64,000 bases of DNA from an uncultured Dysgonomonas sp. (lineage in GTDB: Bacteria > Bacteroidota > Bacteroidia > Bacteroidales > Dysgonomonadaceae). The notes under the pieces were generated by a model. That model saw nothing but the letters and a program-made list of their open reading frames with translations. It ran no database searches and was not told where the DNA came from. Both the position numbers and the translations under genes were made by a program. Within the stretch, counting starts at the first letter, position 1. Each line of letters opens with the position of its first letter. Positions 35,271-44,585 of the stretch are shown here, in pieces. The stretch spans positions 1-64,000 of the forward strand of contig USOX01000012.1 in assembly GCA_900556485.1 (NCBI GenBank). Direction: 5' to 3'.

Positions 35271-38200
35271 ATGAATAACTTTGTACACTTACACGTCCAC
35301 TCACAGTACTCTCTCCTCGACGGACAGGCGAGTATTCCCAATCTGGTAGATAAAGCTATTGGCGACGGTATGAAAGCCATAGCCCTTACCGACCATGGTG
35401 CTATGTTCGGGGTGAAAGAGTTTTTCAATTATGTGAAAAAGAAAAACTCCAAATTCGATGGAGCTATAAAAGAGCTAAAAGGCGAAATAAAAAAACTGGA
35501 AGCCGAAAACGCAGAAGGAGCCACACAGCAAATCGAAGAACTGAAAACAAAAATAAAAGAGGAAGAAACAAAGAAATTCAAACCCATCATAGGCTGCGAA
35601 TGTTATGTAGCACACCGTGGACGGAAGTTCAAAGAAGGCAAACCCGATATGAGCGGATGGCACCTTGTAGTACTTGCCAAAAACAAGCAAGGATACAAAA
35701 ACCTCATCAAAATGGTTTCCTATGCCTGGACAGAAGGATATTACATGCGTCCGCGAATAGATAAAGAACTTTTGGAGAAATACCACGAAGGGCTTATCAT
35801 TTCTACAGCCTGTCTGGGAGGCGAAGTTCCTAAAAAAATAACAGCAGGCGATCTGGACGAAGCAGAAAAATCGGTACAATGGTTCAAAGACTTGTTTGGC
35901 GATGATTTTTATCTCGAACTTCAACGCCATAAAACAAACCGCCCCGATGCCAACGCCGAAGCATACCCTTTGCAACAAAAAGTAAACGAAGAATTGCTCC
36001 GCATAGGGCAAAAGATGGGTGTAAAAGTAATAGCGACAAACGATGTACACTTTGTAGACGAAGAAGATGCCGACGCACACGACCGCCTCATCTGCCTGAG
36101 TACAGGCAAAGACTTCGACGATCCCAAGCGGATGCGTTATACCAAACAAGAATGGCTGAAAACCACAGCCGAAATGAACCAGATATTTTCCGATCACCCC
36201 GAAGTATTGGAGAATACATTAGAAATAGCTAACAAAGTAGAATACTACTCCATCGACTCCGATGCCCTGATGCCATTCTTCACCATCGACGAATCGTTTG
36301 GTACAGAAGCCGGATATAAAGAAAAATACTCGGAAGCAGACCTCATCGAAGAATTTGGAGCTAAAGAGTATCACCGCCTGGGAGGTTATGATAAAGTAAT
36401 CCGTATCAAACTCGAATCGGACTACCTGCGCCACCTTACCATGATAGGTGCCGACAAACGTTATGGCAAAGACCGTGACAGCGAAACTGCTGAGCGTCTC
36501 GACTTCGAGCTCGATGTAATGAAAACAATGGGATTTCCCGGGTACTTCCTCATCGTACAAGACTTTATTGCTGCAGCGCGCAGCATGGGTGTAGCTGTAG
36601 GCCCCGGACGTGGTTCGGCTGCCGGATCAGCCGTAGCATATTGTTTGGGTATCACCGATATAGACCCGATAAAATACGACCTCCTGTTCGAGCGTTTCCT
36701 CAACCCCGACCGTATATCCATGCCCGATATCGATATCGACTTCGACGACGACGGACGTGGAAAAGTACTGAAATGGGTAACCGATAAATATGGGCAGGAA
36801 CGTGTTGCACACATCATCACATATGGTACAATGGCTACCAAATCGGCCATTAAAGACGTTGCCCGTGTTCAGAAACTACCTTTAGCAGAATCGAACCGCC
36901 TGGCAAAATTTGTCCCCGACCGTATTCCTGATAAAAAGAAAGTCACTCTAAGAGATGCCATCGAATATGTTCCCGAACTAAAAGAGGCTGCTACCAGCCA
37001 CGATCCTGTAATGCGCGACACATTAAAGTATGCGCAGATGCTGGAAGGGAACGTGCGAAACACAGGCGTACATGCCTGCGGTATCATCATCGGACAGCAG
37101 GCAATCTCTGATATTGTACCTGTAAGTACAGCCGAAGACAAAGAAACTGGTGAAAATATACTCGTTACCCAATATGAAGGTACGGTAATCGAAGAAACCG
37201 GACTTATCAAAATGGACTTTCTCGGATTGAAAACACTTTCGATCATCAAAGAAGCCATCGAAAATATAAAGCATACTACAGGTGAAGATATAGATATAGA
37301 CACTATCTCGCTCGAAGACCCTAAAACATACGAACTGTATAGCCAGGGTAAAACCACCGGAACATTCCAGTTCGAGTCTGCTGGTATGCAAAAATACCTC
37401 AAAGAGCTTCAACCAACCAAGTTTGAAGACCTCATAGCCATGAATGCCCTTTACCGTCCGGGACCAATGGACTACATTCCATCCTTTATCGCCCGTAAAC
37501 ACGGCAGGGAAGAGATAAGCTACGACATACCTATTATGGAGCGTTATCTGAACGATACATATGGTATTACTGTCTATCAAGAACAGGTCATGCTTCTATC
37601 GCGTCTTTTAGCGGACTTCACACGCGGTCAGTCCGACGAGTTGCGTAAAGCTATGGGTAAGAAGCTAATAGATAAGATGAATGCCCTGAAAGAAAAATTC
37701 ATTGCAGGAGGAACCAAAAACGGACATGCTAAAAAGACGCTGGACAAAATATGGGCCGACTGGGAAAAATTCGCATCCTATGCATTCAACAAATCGCACG
37801 CCACATGCTATTCGTGGGTAGCCTACCAAACAGCCTGGCTCAAAGCAAACTATCCGTCTGAGTATATGGCTGCGGTACTTTCGCGAAACTTATCGAATAT
37901 AACGGAAATCACCAAGTTCATGGACGAATGTAAAGCCATGAACATGAATGTATTGGGACCCGATGTAAACGAGTCGTTCCTTAAATTCTCCGTAAATAAA
38001 GAAGGGGATATCCGTTTTGGTCTTGCCGCAGTAAAAGGTGTGGGCGAAGGCGCTGTAATGAATATCATTGAAGAACGCCAAAAAAACGGTCCGTTCAAAA
38101 CAATATTCGATTTTGTAGAACGTGTCAACCTAAGTTCATGTAACAAGAAGAATATAGAATCTATGGCTCTGGCCGGTGCATTCGATGCTTTTACCGAAAT

Positions 38201-39020
38201 AACCAGAGAACAATTCTTTGGTATGAACGGCAAAGGAGAAACATTTATCGACCAGCTTATCCGCTACGGCAATAAATACCAACTGGATAAAAATCAGGCC
38301 GCCAACTCCCTCTTCGGAAGCGATGCATCATTCGATATAGCCCATCCCGAGGTTCCAAAGGTTGAACGATGGTCCGATCTCGAACGTTTAAATAAAGAAA
38401 GGGAACTGATCGGAATTTATCTTTCGGCACACCCTCTCGACGAATACAGAATTGTACTCGACTATGTTTGCAATATGGGTATGGTAGACATAGAAGACAA
38501 AGAAGCATTCAAAAATAAAGAAGTATCGCTCGGAGGACTGGTATCAGGCGTGCGCGAAGGAATAACCAAAAACGGAAAGCCGTTTATGATCATCCGCATC
38601 GAAGACTTTACCGGTAGCGGCGAAATACCTCTTTTTGGTGACGATTATATCAACTTTGGTAAATACGGGCGTCCCGGACTTTATGTATATATCAAAGGTA
38701 GGATACAGGGACGAAGGTTCGACCCTAACCAGATGGAATTTAAGATCAACTCCATCCAACTTTTACCCGATGTAAAAGACAGATTGATAGAAAAAATTAC
38801 CATTAGCTTACCATTACACGACATGAATTCGCAGATGGTAGAAGAATTGTCAATTTTAACTAAAAACAATCCGGGTAATTCGTTGTTATATTTTGAGGTA
38901 GTAGATGGTGAACGAAATATGAAAGTAGAATTGTTTTCGCGCAATTTCAAAATTAATGTACAGAAAGAACTCATTGATTATCTGACAGAAAACGAAAACA
39001 TTGTATTTAAAGTAAACTGA
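35271..39020 (+). CDS. dnaE: DNA polymerase III alpha subunit
   Basis: Replicative polymerase catalytic subunit of 1249 residues. It has an N-terminal PHP domain (VHLHVHSQYSLLDG, ALTDHGAMFG) and a C-family polymerase core with PGRGSAAGSAVAYCLGITDIDP and the catalytic MPDIDIDFDDDGR. The fingers and HhH region (ELRKAMGKK, HATCYSWVAYQTAWLKANYP, GLAAVKGVGEGAV) follow. A C-terminal OB fold (VSLGGLVSGVREGITKNGKPFMIIRIEDFTG) completes it. An insertion of about 45 charged, coiled-coil-like residues (about 57-101) sits inside the PHP domain between the HGAMFG strand and PIIGCECYV. PHP metal ligands look conserved, so proofreading or structural zinc may be retained. Confidence 0.97.
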   Translation: MNNFVHLHVHSQYSLLDGQASIPNLVDKAIGDGMKAIALTDHGAMFGVKEFFNYVKKKNSKFDGAIKELKGEIKKLEAENAEGATQQIEELKTKIKEEETKKFKPIIGCECYVAHRGRKFKEGKPDMSGWHLVVLAKNKQGYKNLIKMVSYAWTEGYYMRPRIDKELLEKYHEGLIISTACLGGEVPKKITAGDLDEAEKSVQWFKDLFGDDFYLELQRHKTNRPDANAEAYPLQQKVNEELLRIGQKMGVKVIATNDVHFVDEEDADAHDRLICLSTGKDFDDPKRMRYTKQEWLKTTAEMNQIFSDHPEVLENTLEIANKVEYYSIDSDALMPFFTIDESFGTEAGYKEKYSEADLIEEFGAKEYHRLGGYDKVIRIKLESDYLRHLTMIGADKRYGKDRDSETAERLDFELDVMKTMGFPGYFLIVQDFIAAARSMGVAVGPGRGSAAGSAVAYCLGITDIDPIKYDLLFERFLNPDRISMPDIDIDFDDDGRGKVLKWVTDKYGQERVAHIITYGTMATKSAIKDVARVQKLPLAESNRLAKFVPDRIPDKKKVTLRDAIEYVPELKEAATSHDPVMRDTLKYAQMLEGNVRNTGVHACGIIIGQQAISDIVPVSTAEDKETGENILVTQYEGTVIEETGLIKMDFLGLKTLSIIKEAIENIKHTTGEDIDIDTISLEDPKTYELYSQGKTTGTFQFESAGMQKYLKELQPTKFEDLIAMNALYRPGPMDYIPSFIARKHGREEISYDIPIMERYLNDTYGITVYQEQVMLLSRLLADFTRGQSDELRKAMGKKLIDKMNALKEKFIAGGTKNGHAKKTLDKIWADWEKFASYAFNKSHATCYSWVAYQTAWLKANYPSEYMAAVLSRNLSNITEITKFMDECKAMNMNVLGPDVNESFLKFSVNKEGDIRFGLAAVKGVGEGAVMNIIEERQKNGPFKTIFDFVERVNLSSCNKKNIESMALAGAFDAFTEITREQFFGMNGKGETFIDQLIRYGNKYQLDKNQAANSLFGSDASFDIAHPEVPKVERWSDLERLNKERELIGIYLSAHPLDEYRIVLDYVCNMGMVDIEDKEAFKNKEVSLGGLVSGVREGITKNGKPFMIIRIEDFTGSGEIPLFGDDYINFGKYGRPGLYVYIKGRIQGRRFDPNQMEFKINSIQLLPDVKDRLIEKITISLPLHDMNSQMVEELSILTKNNPGNSLLYFEVVDGERNMKVELFSRNFKINVQKELIDYLTENENIVFKVN

Positions 39021-39047
39021 TTATTTCATTATATTAAATAGAATAAT

Positions 39048-39055
39048 TACCTTTG
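39048..39055 (+). promoter_or_regulatory. minus-7 box for trxA
   Basis: TACCTTTG matches TAnnTTTG about 60 bp before the start, immediately after dnaE, so trxA can be transcribed separately. Confidence 0.55.
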
Positions 39056-39115
39056 TAGCAAGAACAAACAACATAAATTTAATCAATACAACAAGTAATT
39101 TAATAAACGAAAGTT

Positions 39116-39430
39116 ATGGCTTTAGAAGTAACAGATGCAGGATTTGAAGAGTTGTTGAACTCTGGCAAACCGATGGTTTTAGATTTTTGGGCAGAATGGT
39201 GTGGACCATGCCGTATGGTAGGCCCTATCGTTGAAGAATTGGCTACTGAATACGAAGGACGTGTTCTTATCGGAAAAGTAGATGTAGACAACAACGACGA
39301 TATCACTTCAAGATATGGTATCCGCAACATCCCTACTATCCTATTCATCAAAAACGGTGAAGTAGTAGACAAACAAGTAGGCGCAGCACAAAAAGCACTA
39401 TTAGTAGAAAAGGTAGAAAAATTACTGTAA
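39116..39430 (+). CDS. trxA: thioredoxin
   Basis: Cytoplasmic disulfide reductase of 104 residues. It contains the active-site WCGPC (Trp28, Cys29, Cys32), the buried Asp23 in VLDFWAEW, cis-Pro in IRNIPTILF, and the final Gly-rich helix start. Size and motifs are canonical. It has its own promoter box and a bidirectional terminator. Confidence 0.97.
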   Translation: MALEVTDAGFEELLNSGKPMVLDFWAEWCGPCRMVGPIVEELATEYEGRVLIGKVDVDNNDDITSRYGIRNIPTILFIKNGEVVDKQVGAAQKALLVEKVEKLL

Positions 39431-39456
39431 GAAAAACAGTAATTAAATAAAATAAG

Positions 39457-39502
39457 AAAATGTCTGAAAAGATGATGCAAATCACTTTTCAGACATTTTT
39501 AG
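39457..39502. terminator. bidirectional terminator between trxA and the S74 protein gene
   Basis: AAAATGTCTGAAAAG 39457-39471 and CTTTTCAGACATTTT 39484-39498 form a 15-bp perfect stem with flanking A and T tracts on both sides. Confidence 0.9.
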
Positions 39503-39515
39503 TATTATAATCATC

Positions 39516-41189
39516 TTATTTCTCTTCCAGAGCCTCCACCCTTTTCAGCAAAGCTTCTATTACCTGTTGTTGCTTGTCGATAATTTGTTGCTGCTCTTGG
39601 ACAGCCTTTACCAATACAGGTGCAAATTCGGAATAGGTTACACTCAGATATTCTTTTTTTTCCATATCCCCTTCTTTTCCGGAAACTACTTCGGGTATAA
39701 TATCGCGTACCTCTTGTGCTATAAATCCGATTCGTTTTACTTCCGATTCCTTCATAGTAAAACTTACGGGTTTTAGCTGCATTACTTGTTTAAGTCCATA
39801 CCCTAAATCTTTAATATCTTTCTTCAGCCTTCTGTCAGAACCGATAGCCCATGCATATACCCCTCCGGCTGACCCATTGACATAGAAGTTATAAGAACTA
39901 TTAGGAATATCACCATTTATTGTAACGACCATATTATTCTGACTATTCTTTTGTCCTACAATATAATACGTTCCATCATTATGGAATGAGCCAATATAAA
40001 GCCTGTTTGATCCTGTATACCCATATCCGGCATTATATCCGATAAAAATGTTATTATCGCCTGAAACTGCAGACGTCCCCGCACCCATTCCTATACCAAT
40101 ATTATTACTTCCGGTTTCCAGCGATGTAAGTGTACTAGCCCCAACAGCAGTATTAAAACCTCCGGTAGTTATCTTCGTCCCTGCAAGTGATCCTATAAGT
40201 GCATTGTAACCCCCACTCTGCACCCACAAACCGGCAGATCGTCCGATTGCTGTATTATTTTGCCCTGTTGTACTCTGCAAAGCAGAAGTACCTATGGCTG
40301 TATTATTGAATCCACCGTTGGCATTCTCCATTGCCTTACTACCTATTGCAGTATTATCACTACCCGATGCATGGTTTGCCATAGCATGGTGACCAATAGC
40401 TGTATTACCATTATGGCCGCTGATTGGCAGGCTGGCTAAGGCATTTACCCCAATTGCTGTCGTTCTGTTGTCTCCACCGGCATCATAAGCTCCATATCCA
40501 TAACTTGTAGAACCGATTTCTAATCTGCCGGAAGGTATATTTCTCGATTTAAACTTTAACGGAACATCTGATGTTGGCCCAAGAAAGCTGGTAGCAGTTG
40601 CATTGGCGTTACCTGTCAGTTTCCAGTTTATATCGTCCTGCCATGTAGCCGTTCCATCAGCATCGGAAGTAAGAATTTTATTAAGGCCTTGCCCATTACC
40701 GGTAATTTTCAATCCGGCTGGAGATGCATGAAGTGTCAATGTATTTATATCGCTTGAGTTAATTCTGGTAGGTTGATTCAAGGTTCCTCCTAATTGGAAT
40801 AATTGAGTATTCGAAGCGCTACTACTCAGGCCATTGTTTACGTCGTAATAAGCAGGCAATTCTACCCACTTATATCCATCGTTATAGTAAAGAATATCGC
40901 TATAAACTTCATTTGGACTGGTACCGCCATAAGCCAAGTTGTAGACCATCATCCCTGCCAGTTGTGCCATAGATGTAGCGCCAGCTATAGCAGTATAATC
41001 TAATGTGGATTTCAAATTTACTCTTGGTAACAGTAATCCACGAGTTGACGAACCGTCAGTTTTTTCTTTCAGGTCGAGTATAGCAGTATTATCCGGCACC
41101 TCGCCGCTGCCTATAGTTACCTGAGACCGTATAGGTAAAACGATAAAGAGAGGTAAAAACACCAATAAAAAAATGGTCAATTGTTTCAT
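39516..41189 (-). CDS. secreted fibre-like protein with YadA-type head repeats and C-terminal S74 chaperone domain
   Basis: Protein of 557 residues with a signal peptide (MKQLTIFLLVFLPLFIVLPIRSQ). The middle has about ten copies of an NTAIG-type repeat (TTAIGVNALASL, NTAIGHHAMANH, NTAIGSKAMENA, NTAIGTSALQS, NTAIGRSAGLWV, NNIGIGMGAGT), the left-handed roll of trimeric adhesin heads. The C-terminus has an S74 intramolecular chaperone: GSDRRLKKDIKDLGYGLKQV, with the Ser and Lys used for self-cleavage, then RIGFIAQEVRDIIPEVV, and a coiled coil KAVQEQQQIIDKQQQVIEALLKRVEALE. It should trimerise, and may release the chaperone. Such proteins occur on phage tails and also as exported bacterial fibres. 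A signal peptide favours the latter. Confidence 0.85.
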   Translation of the reverse strand: MKQLTIFLLVFLPLFIVLPIRSQVTIGSGEVPDNTAILDLKEKTDGSSTRGLLLPRVNLKSTLDYTAIAGATSMAQLAGMMVYNLAYGGTSPNEVYSDILYYNDGYKWVELPAYYDVNNGLSSSASNTQLFQLGGTLNQPTRINSSDINTLTLHASPAGLKITGNGQGLNKILTSDADGTATWQDDINWKLTGNANATATSFLGPTSDVPLKFKSRNIPSGRLEIGSTSYGYGAYDAGGDNRTTAIGVNALASLPISGHNGNTAIGHHAMANHASGSDNTAIGSKAMENANGGFNNTAIGTSALQSTTGQNNTAIGRSAGLWVQSGGYNALIGSLAGTKITTGGFNTAVGASTLTSLETGSNNIGIGMGAGTSAVSGDNNIFIGYNAGYGYTGSNRLYIGSFHNDGTYYIVGQKNSQNNMVVTINGDIPNSSYNFYVNGSAGGVYAWAIGSDRRLKKDIKDLGYGLKQVMQLKPVSFTMKESEVKRIGFIAQEVRDIIPEVVSGKEGDMEKKEYLSVTYSEFAPVLVKAVQEQQQIIDKQQQVIEALLKRVEALEEK

Positions 41190-41249
41190 AATAGTTTGAG
41201 TTTTATATATAATTAAGCCTTGGTTTTTGTCAAATAAAAAAGTCTTAGA

Positions 41250-41327
41250 GGTTGCCTCCTGTTGCATTTAGTATCGATGCAAACCTGTTATCACAACAGA
41301 AAGAAATAAGTAAAAGCGGAAGCAACC
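41250..41327. repeat. 78-bp hairpin repeat, copy 1
   Basis: The ends GGTTGCCTCC (41250-41259) and GGAAGCAACC (41318-41327) are complementary except for one position, and pairing can be extended outward several bases. The centre holds a small palindrome CTGTTATCACAACAG (41285-41299). A second unit of the same length at 43852-43929 has the identical central palindrome and changed but still complementary ends. It lies about 60 bp upstream of the S74 protein gene on the minus strand. It may be a structured RNA or a small MITE-like element. Confidence 0.75.
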
Positions 41328-41331
41328 CATA

Positions 41332-41892
41332 AAACTTTAAAGTCTTCAAATACAAAATATATTTACAGATATATTTTTTGTCTGTTATAAAAAAGTAAAA
41401 ATCTTTTATCATTTTCCTTAAAAAGGGAAAATGACAGTATTTTGTTTTTTGAAAGAAATTTATTACAATACGGGGGATAGTAAACAGGTGAGTATACGTA
41501 CACAAAAATTCGCAAAATGCTAAAAAACATTTTGGATTAAAAAAGAATAGACTGATAAGACTGTCTTCCTTGCCTAGAAGATCCTTATCTAACAAAATAA
41601 CCCTAACCCCCAAATAATCAGGAGTTAAAACACAGTTATTTCTGCTGCTTTTTTTGCACATTTTTACGTTACAGAATAGTTTACTTGGTTTACTTTACTT
41701 ATTTTCTACGACAAATATAAGATCATATTTCTAAACAAAAAGGCTGGTTTGTTGTTTTGGAGGAAAACAAGAATCATTCGGCGGAAATAATGAATCACGA
41801 TAAATATTTACATATCCTCTAACAAAGTTTACGCCATTGTTAAGTTTTCGTTACAAATGCATTACACAGATTAACATAAGGTTAAGAGTGTA
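41332..41892. other. gene-free divergent upstream region
   Basis: A hairpin CATTTTCCTT/AGGGAAAATG lies at about 41411-41433. No TAnnTTTG with good spacing was found for the S74 gene. The open frame on the minus strand (41245-41661) is judged non-coding because its codons run through the hairpin repeat and it lacks any recognisable protein pattern. Confidence 0.4.
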
Positions 41893-41900
41893 TATATTTG
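41893..41900 (+). promoter_or_regulatory. minus-7 box for the Na/Pi transporter gene
   Basis: TATATTTG matches TAnnTTTG 33 bp before the start codon. No strong minus-33 element is seen. Confidence 0.5.
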
Positions 41901-41933
41901 CAGCACATTAATATTGACTAATTTATTTCATAG

Positions 41934-43631
41934 ATGCAATACACTTTTTTCGATTTTATGCTGTTCCTCGGCTCCATGGGATTGTTCTTGTATGGGATGA
42001 AAACAATGAGCGAAGGACTCCAGAAACTGGCCGGAGACAAACTTAGAAACATACTTACAGCGATGACCAAAAATCGCGTAACGGCCGTACTGACCGGTGT
42101 CTTTATCACAGCAATTATCCAATCCTCGAGTGCCACAACCGTTATGGTTGTCAGCTTTGTCAACGCAGGATTACTCACTCTCACACAATCAATTAGTGTT
42201 ATATTAGGTGCCAACATCGGGACAACGCTCACAGCATGGATAATCTCCATATTCGGATTCAAAGTAGATATATCCCTCTTTGTACTCCCGATAATGGCTA
42301 TAGCAATACCATTAGTCTTCTCAAAAAGGAGTTCGCGCAAATCTTTAGGTGAGTTCATCTTCGGATTTGCTCTTTTGTTTATGGGGCTGGCAAGCCTCAA
42401 AGCAAATGTCCCAGATCTGGCGCAAAATCCGGACATGCTGCAGTTTGTAACCAATTATACCGACATGGGATTTGGCTCCATCATCCTCTTTTTCTTTATA
42501 GGAGCCATACTCACAGTAGTTGTACAATCATCGAGCGCCACCATGGCAATCACCCTCATAATGTGCGCACAAGGATGGATCACTTTCGAAATAGGAGCTG
42601 CAATGGTTTTGGGCGAGAATCTGGGTACAACACTCACTGCCAACATAGCAGCACTCACCGCCAACACATCGGCAAGGCGGGCAGCACTCTCCCACTTCAT
42701 CTTCAATATGTTTGGCGTAATGTGGGTATTAGCTGTATTTTATCCTTTTGCCAATGGAGTATCGTCATTCGTAGACAGTGTTGCAAGTGGAGACCAGCAA
42801 ATAATGATTTCATTCAAATTGTCGGCTTTCCATACCTGCTATAATATTTGTAACACATTCATATTCGTATGGTTTGTCGGGTTCCTCGAAAAAGTGGTTA
42901 CCAAACTTATTCCTAAAAAAGAGGAAGAGGAAGAATTCCGCCTCAAATTCATCCAGACAGGACTACTCTCCATATCCGAATTATCGATATTAGAGGCACG
43001 ACAGGAAATAAACTTATATGCAGAACGTATTCAGAAGATGTTCTTTATGGTAAAAGAATTACTCTACGAGAAAAACGATTCTAACTTCAATAAGACATTT
43101 AGCCGGATTGAGAAATACGAAGACATAAGTGATAGCATGGAGCTGGAAATAGCTAACTACCTCAACAAAGCATCGGAAGGCCGTTTAAGCTCGGAAGGGA
43201 AAAATGAAATACGGAATATGCTTCGCGAAATAACTGAGATAGAAAGCATTGGCGATTCTTGCTTCAATATAGCAAAATCAATAAAGAGAAAAAAAGATGC
43301 AAATGTAGATTTCATAGAAGCCCAATATGCAAACATCGAGCAAATGTTCGACCTTCTGTCTTCGTCGTTTACATATATGCAGCGGATACTGGAAAAACAG
43401 GAACCACAAAAGAAAAATATAACACAGGTTTTTGAACTGGAAGATGATATCAACAATTTCCGCACACAACTGAAACTCAAAAATATTATAGACATAGACA
43501 ACAAAGAATACGGATACGATCTTGGTGTCTTTTACATGGACATAATAGGAGATTGCGAAAAACTTGGCGATTACATTATAAACGTAGTGGAAGCTTATAC
43601 AGAGCAAAAAGAAAAATACAAGTTAATATAA
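41934..43631 (+). CDS. Na/Pi cotransporter family protein with PhoU-like tail
   Basis: Membrane protein of 565 residues. The transport part (about 1-310) contains the two inverted QSSSAT repeats, IIQSSSATTVMVVSFVNAGLL and VVQSSSATMAITLIMCAQGW. Each is followed by a GANIGTT or GENLGTT turn, the Na and phosphate binding signatures. The C-terminal half (about 340-565) is helical and PhoU-like (EARQEINLYAERIQKMFFMV, ITEIESIGDSCFNIAKSI, GDCEKLGDYIINVVEAY). In relatives the tail regulates or couples transport. The ion and substrate are inferred as Na and phosphate. It ends in a strong terminator. Confidence 0.93.
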   Translation: MQYTFFDFMLFLGSMGLFLYGMKTMSEGLQKLAGDKLRNILTAMTKNRVTAVLTGVFITAIIQSSSATTVMVVSFVNAGLLTLTQSISVILGANIGTTLTAWIISIFGFKVDISLFVLPIMAIAIPLVFSKRSSRKSLGEFIFGFALLFMGLASLKANVPDLAQNPDMLQFVTNYTDMGFGSIILFFFIGAILTVVVQSSSATMAITLIMCAQGWITFEIGAAMVLGENLGTTLTANIAALTANTSARRAALSHFIFNMFGVMWVLAVFYPFANGVSSFVDSVASGDQQIMISFKLSAFHTCYNICNTFIFVWFVGFLEKVVTKLIPKKEEEEEFRLKFIQTGLLSISELSILEARQEINLYAERIQKMFFMVKELLYEKNDSNFNKTFSRIEKYEDISDSMELEIANYLNKASEGRLSSEGKNEIRNMLREITEIESIGDSCFNIAKSIKRKKDANVDFIEAQYANIEQMFDLLSSSFTYMQRILEKQEPQKKNITQVFELEDDINNFRTQLKLKNIIDIDNKEYGYDLGVFYMDIIGDCEKLGDYIINVVEAYTEQKEKYKLI

Positions 43632-43663
43632 CCACTCCCCAATTATAAGCAGCTATAAACGAG

Positions 43664-43704
43664 ACTCTCCCCTGAAATAATAAATTTTCAGGGGAGAGTT
43701 ATTT
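43664..43704 (+). terminator. intrinsic terminator of the Na/Pi transporter gene
   Basis: ACTCTCCCCTGAAA 43664-43677 pairs with TTTCAGGGGAGAGT 43686-43699 and is followed by TATTTTAT. Confidence 0.88.
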
Positions 43705-43851
43705 TATACAATCATTTACTTCTTTATCGGCATTACTTAATTGCAGAAATTTTCGATAATAGAAAAAGTTAATAGTAATAATATTACTACAATTAATTAA
43801 ACTATTCTATAACTTTGCTGTTTAAAAGAAGAGAAGTTCGTAAAATTTAAG

Positions 43852-43929
43852 GGCTGCCTCCGGGTGAAATTTGTAAACAATGCAAGTCTGTTATCACAAC
43901 AGATAAAAATAAAAAAAATGGAGACAGCC
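43852..43929. repeat. 78-bp hairpin repeat, copy 2
   Basis: The ends GGCTGCCTCC (43852-43861) and GGAGACAGCC (43920-43929) pair with one mismatch, and ATTTAA/TTAAAT lies just outside. The central CTGTTATCACAACAG (43888-43902) is identical to copy 1 at 41285-41299. The third base pair of the outer stem is T-A in copy 1 and C-G here, a compensated change. It lies in a gene-free region between the Na/Pi transporter and ecotin genes. Confidence 0.75.
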
Positions 43930-44585
43930 GTTAAATCTTTTATATCCTAAATAATGCGAAACAAAATAAGGGATATAGTATATAAGTTTATTTTATACAA
44001 AACAAAGAAAGCCTCTGGATTCCCAGAAGATTATAATTAAAAAAAACAATCCATAATATCATTGTACACTTGGTAGCTTTGTATTTGTATAAATATCGTT
44101 TACTCATTATCTGGGTACAAATTAAAAGATTATCTCCCAAAAAGATGCGAACATATAAGACTTTATAATTTAAGTTTTGCATATCTAATCTTTATTCACA
44201 ATACACAAAATATCACATTCAGCACACAACAGAGTATACGAACACAAAACTGCATTTTGTGTCATTTTACAGAATAAAAAACCATCACAATATGACACAA
44301 ACAGATAAATACAGTCTAAATTTAAGAAGTAGCTACAAGCAGAACTGACATCCTTTTCTTACAAAATCATCAGAATAGTTCCGTTTACCTGATCAGTTGA
44401 ATATTAAATAAAAAAATACAATATAAAATACTTATTTACAAATACATACTACATTACTACGAATAAAAAGTACAATCAGCATTAAACGTTTTAACAAAAG
44501 TTGCGTCTATATTATCAGAAAACGAAAACAAATAGATAACATAAGGCGTTTATTTACAAAAATACCAATAATAAAAATTGACAAA
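43930..44585. other. gene-free AT-rich stretch
   Basis: About 650 bp with no convincing gene. TAGCTTTG at 44074-44081 matches a minus-7 box without a partner or a following gene. A short hairpin CTGGATTCCCAG is at about 44015-44026. No promoter was recognised directly before ecotin. Confidence 0.4.

Noticed and set aside
40200..40520. Tandem-repeat-like DNA in the S74 protein gene
   Set aside because: The periodicity comes from the NTAIG protein repeats; spacing is irregular at DNA level and it is neither a CRISPR array nor a minisatellite.
41245..41661. 138-codon open frame on the minus strand upstream of the S74 gene
   Set aside because: It reads through the 78-bp hairpin repeat and a hairpin-rich AT region, has no recognisable domain and no promoter, so it is unlikely to be a gene.
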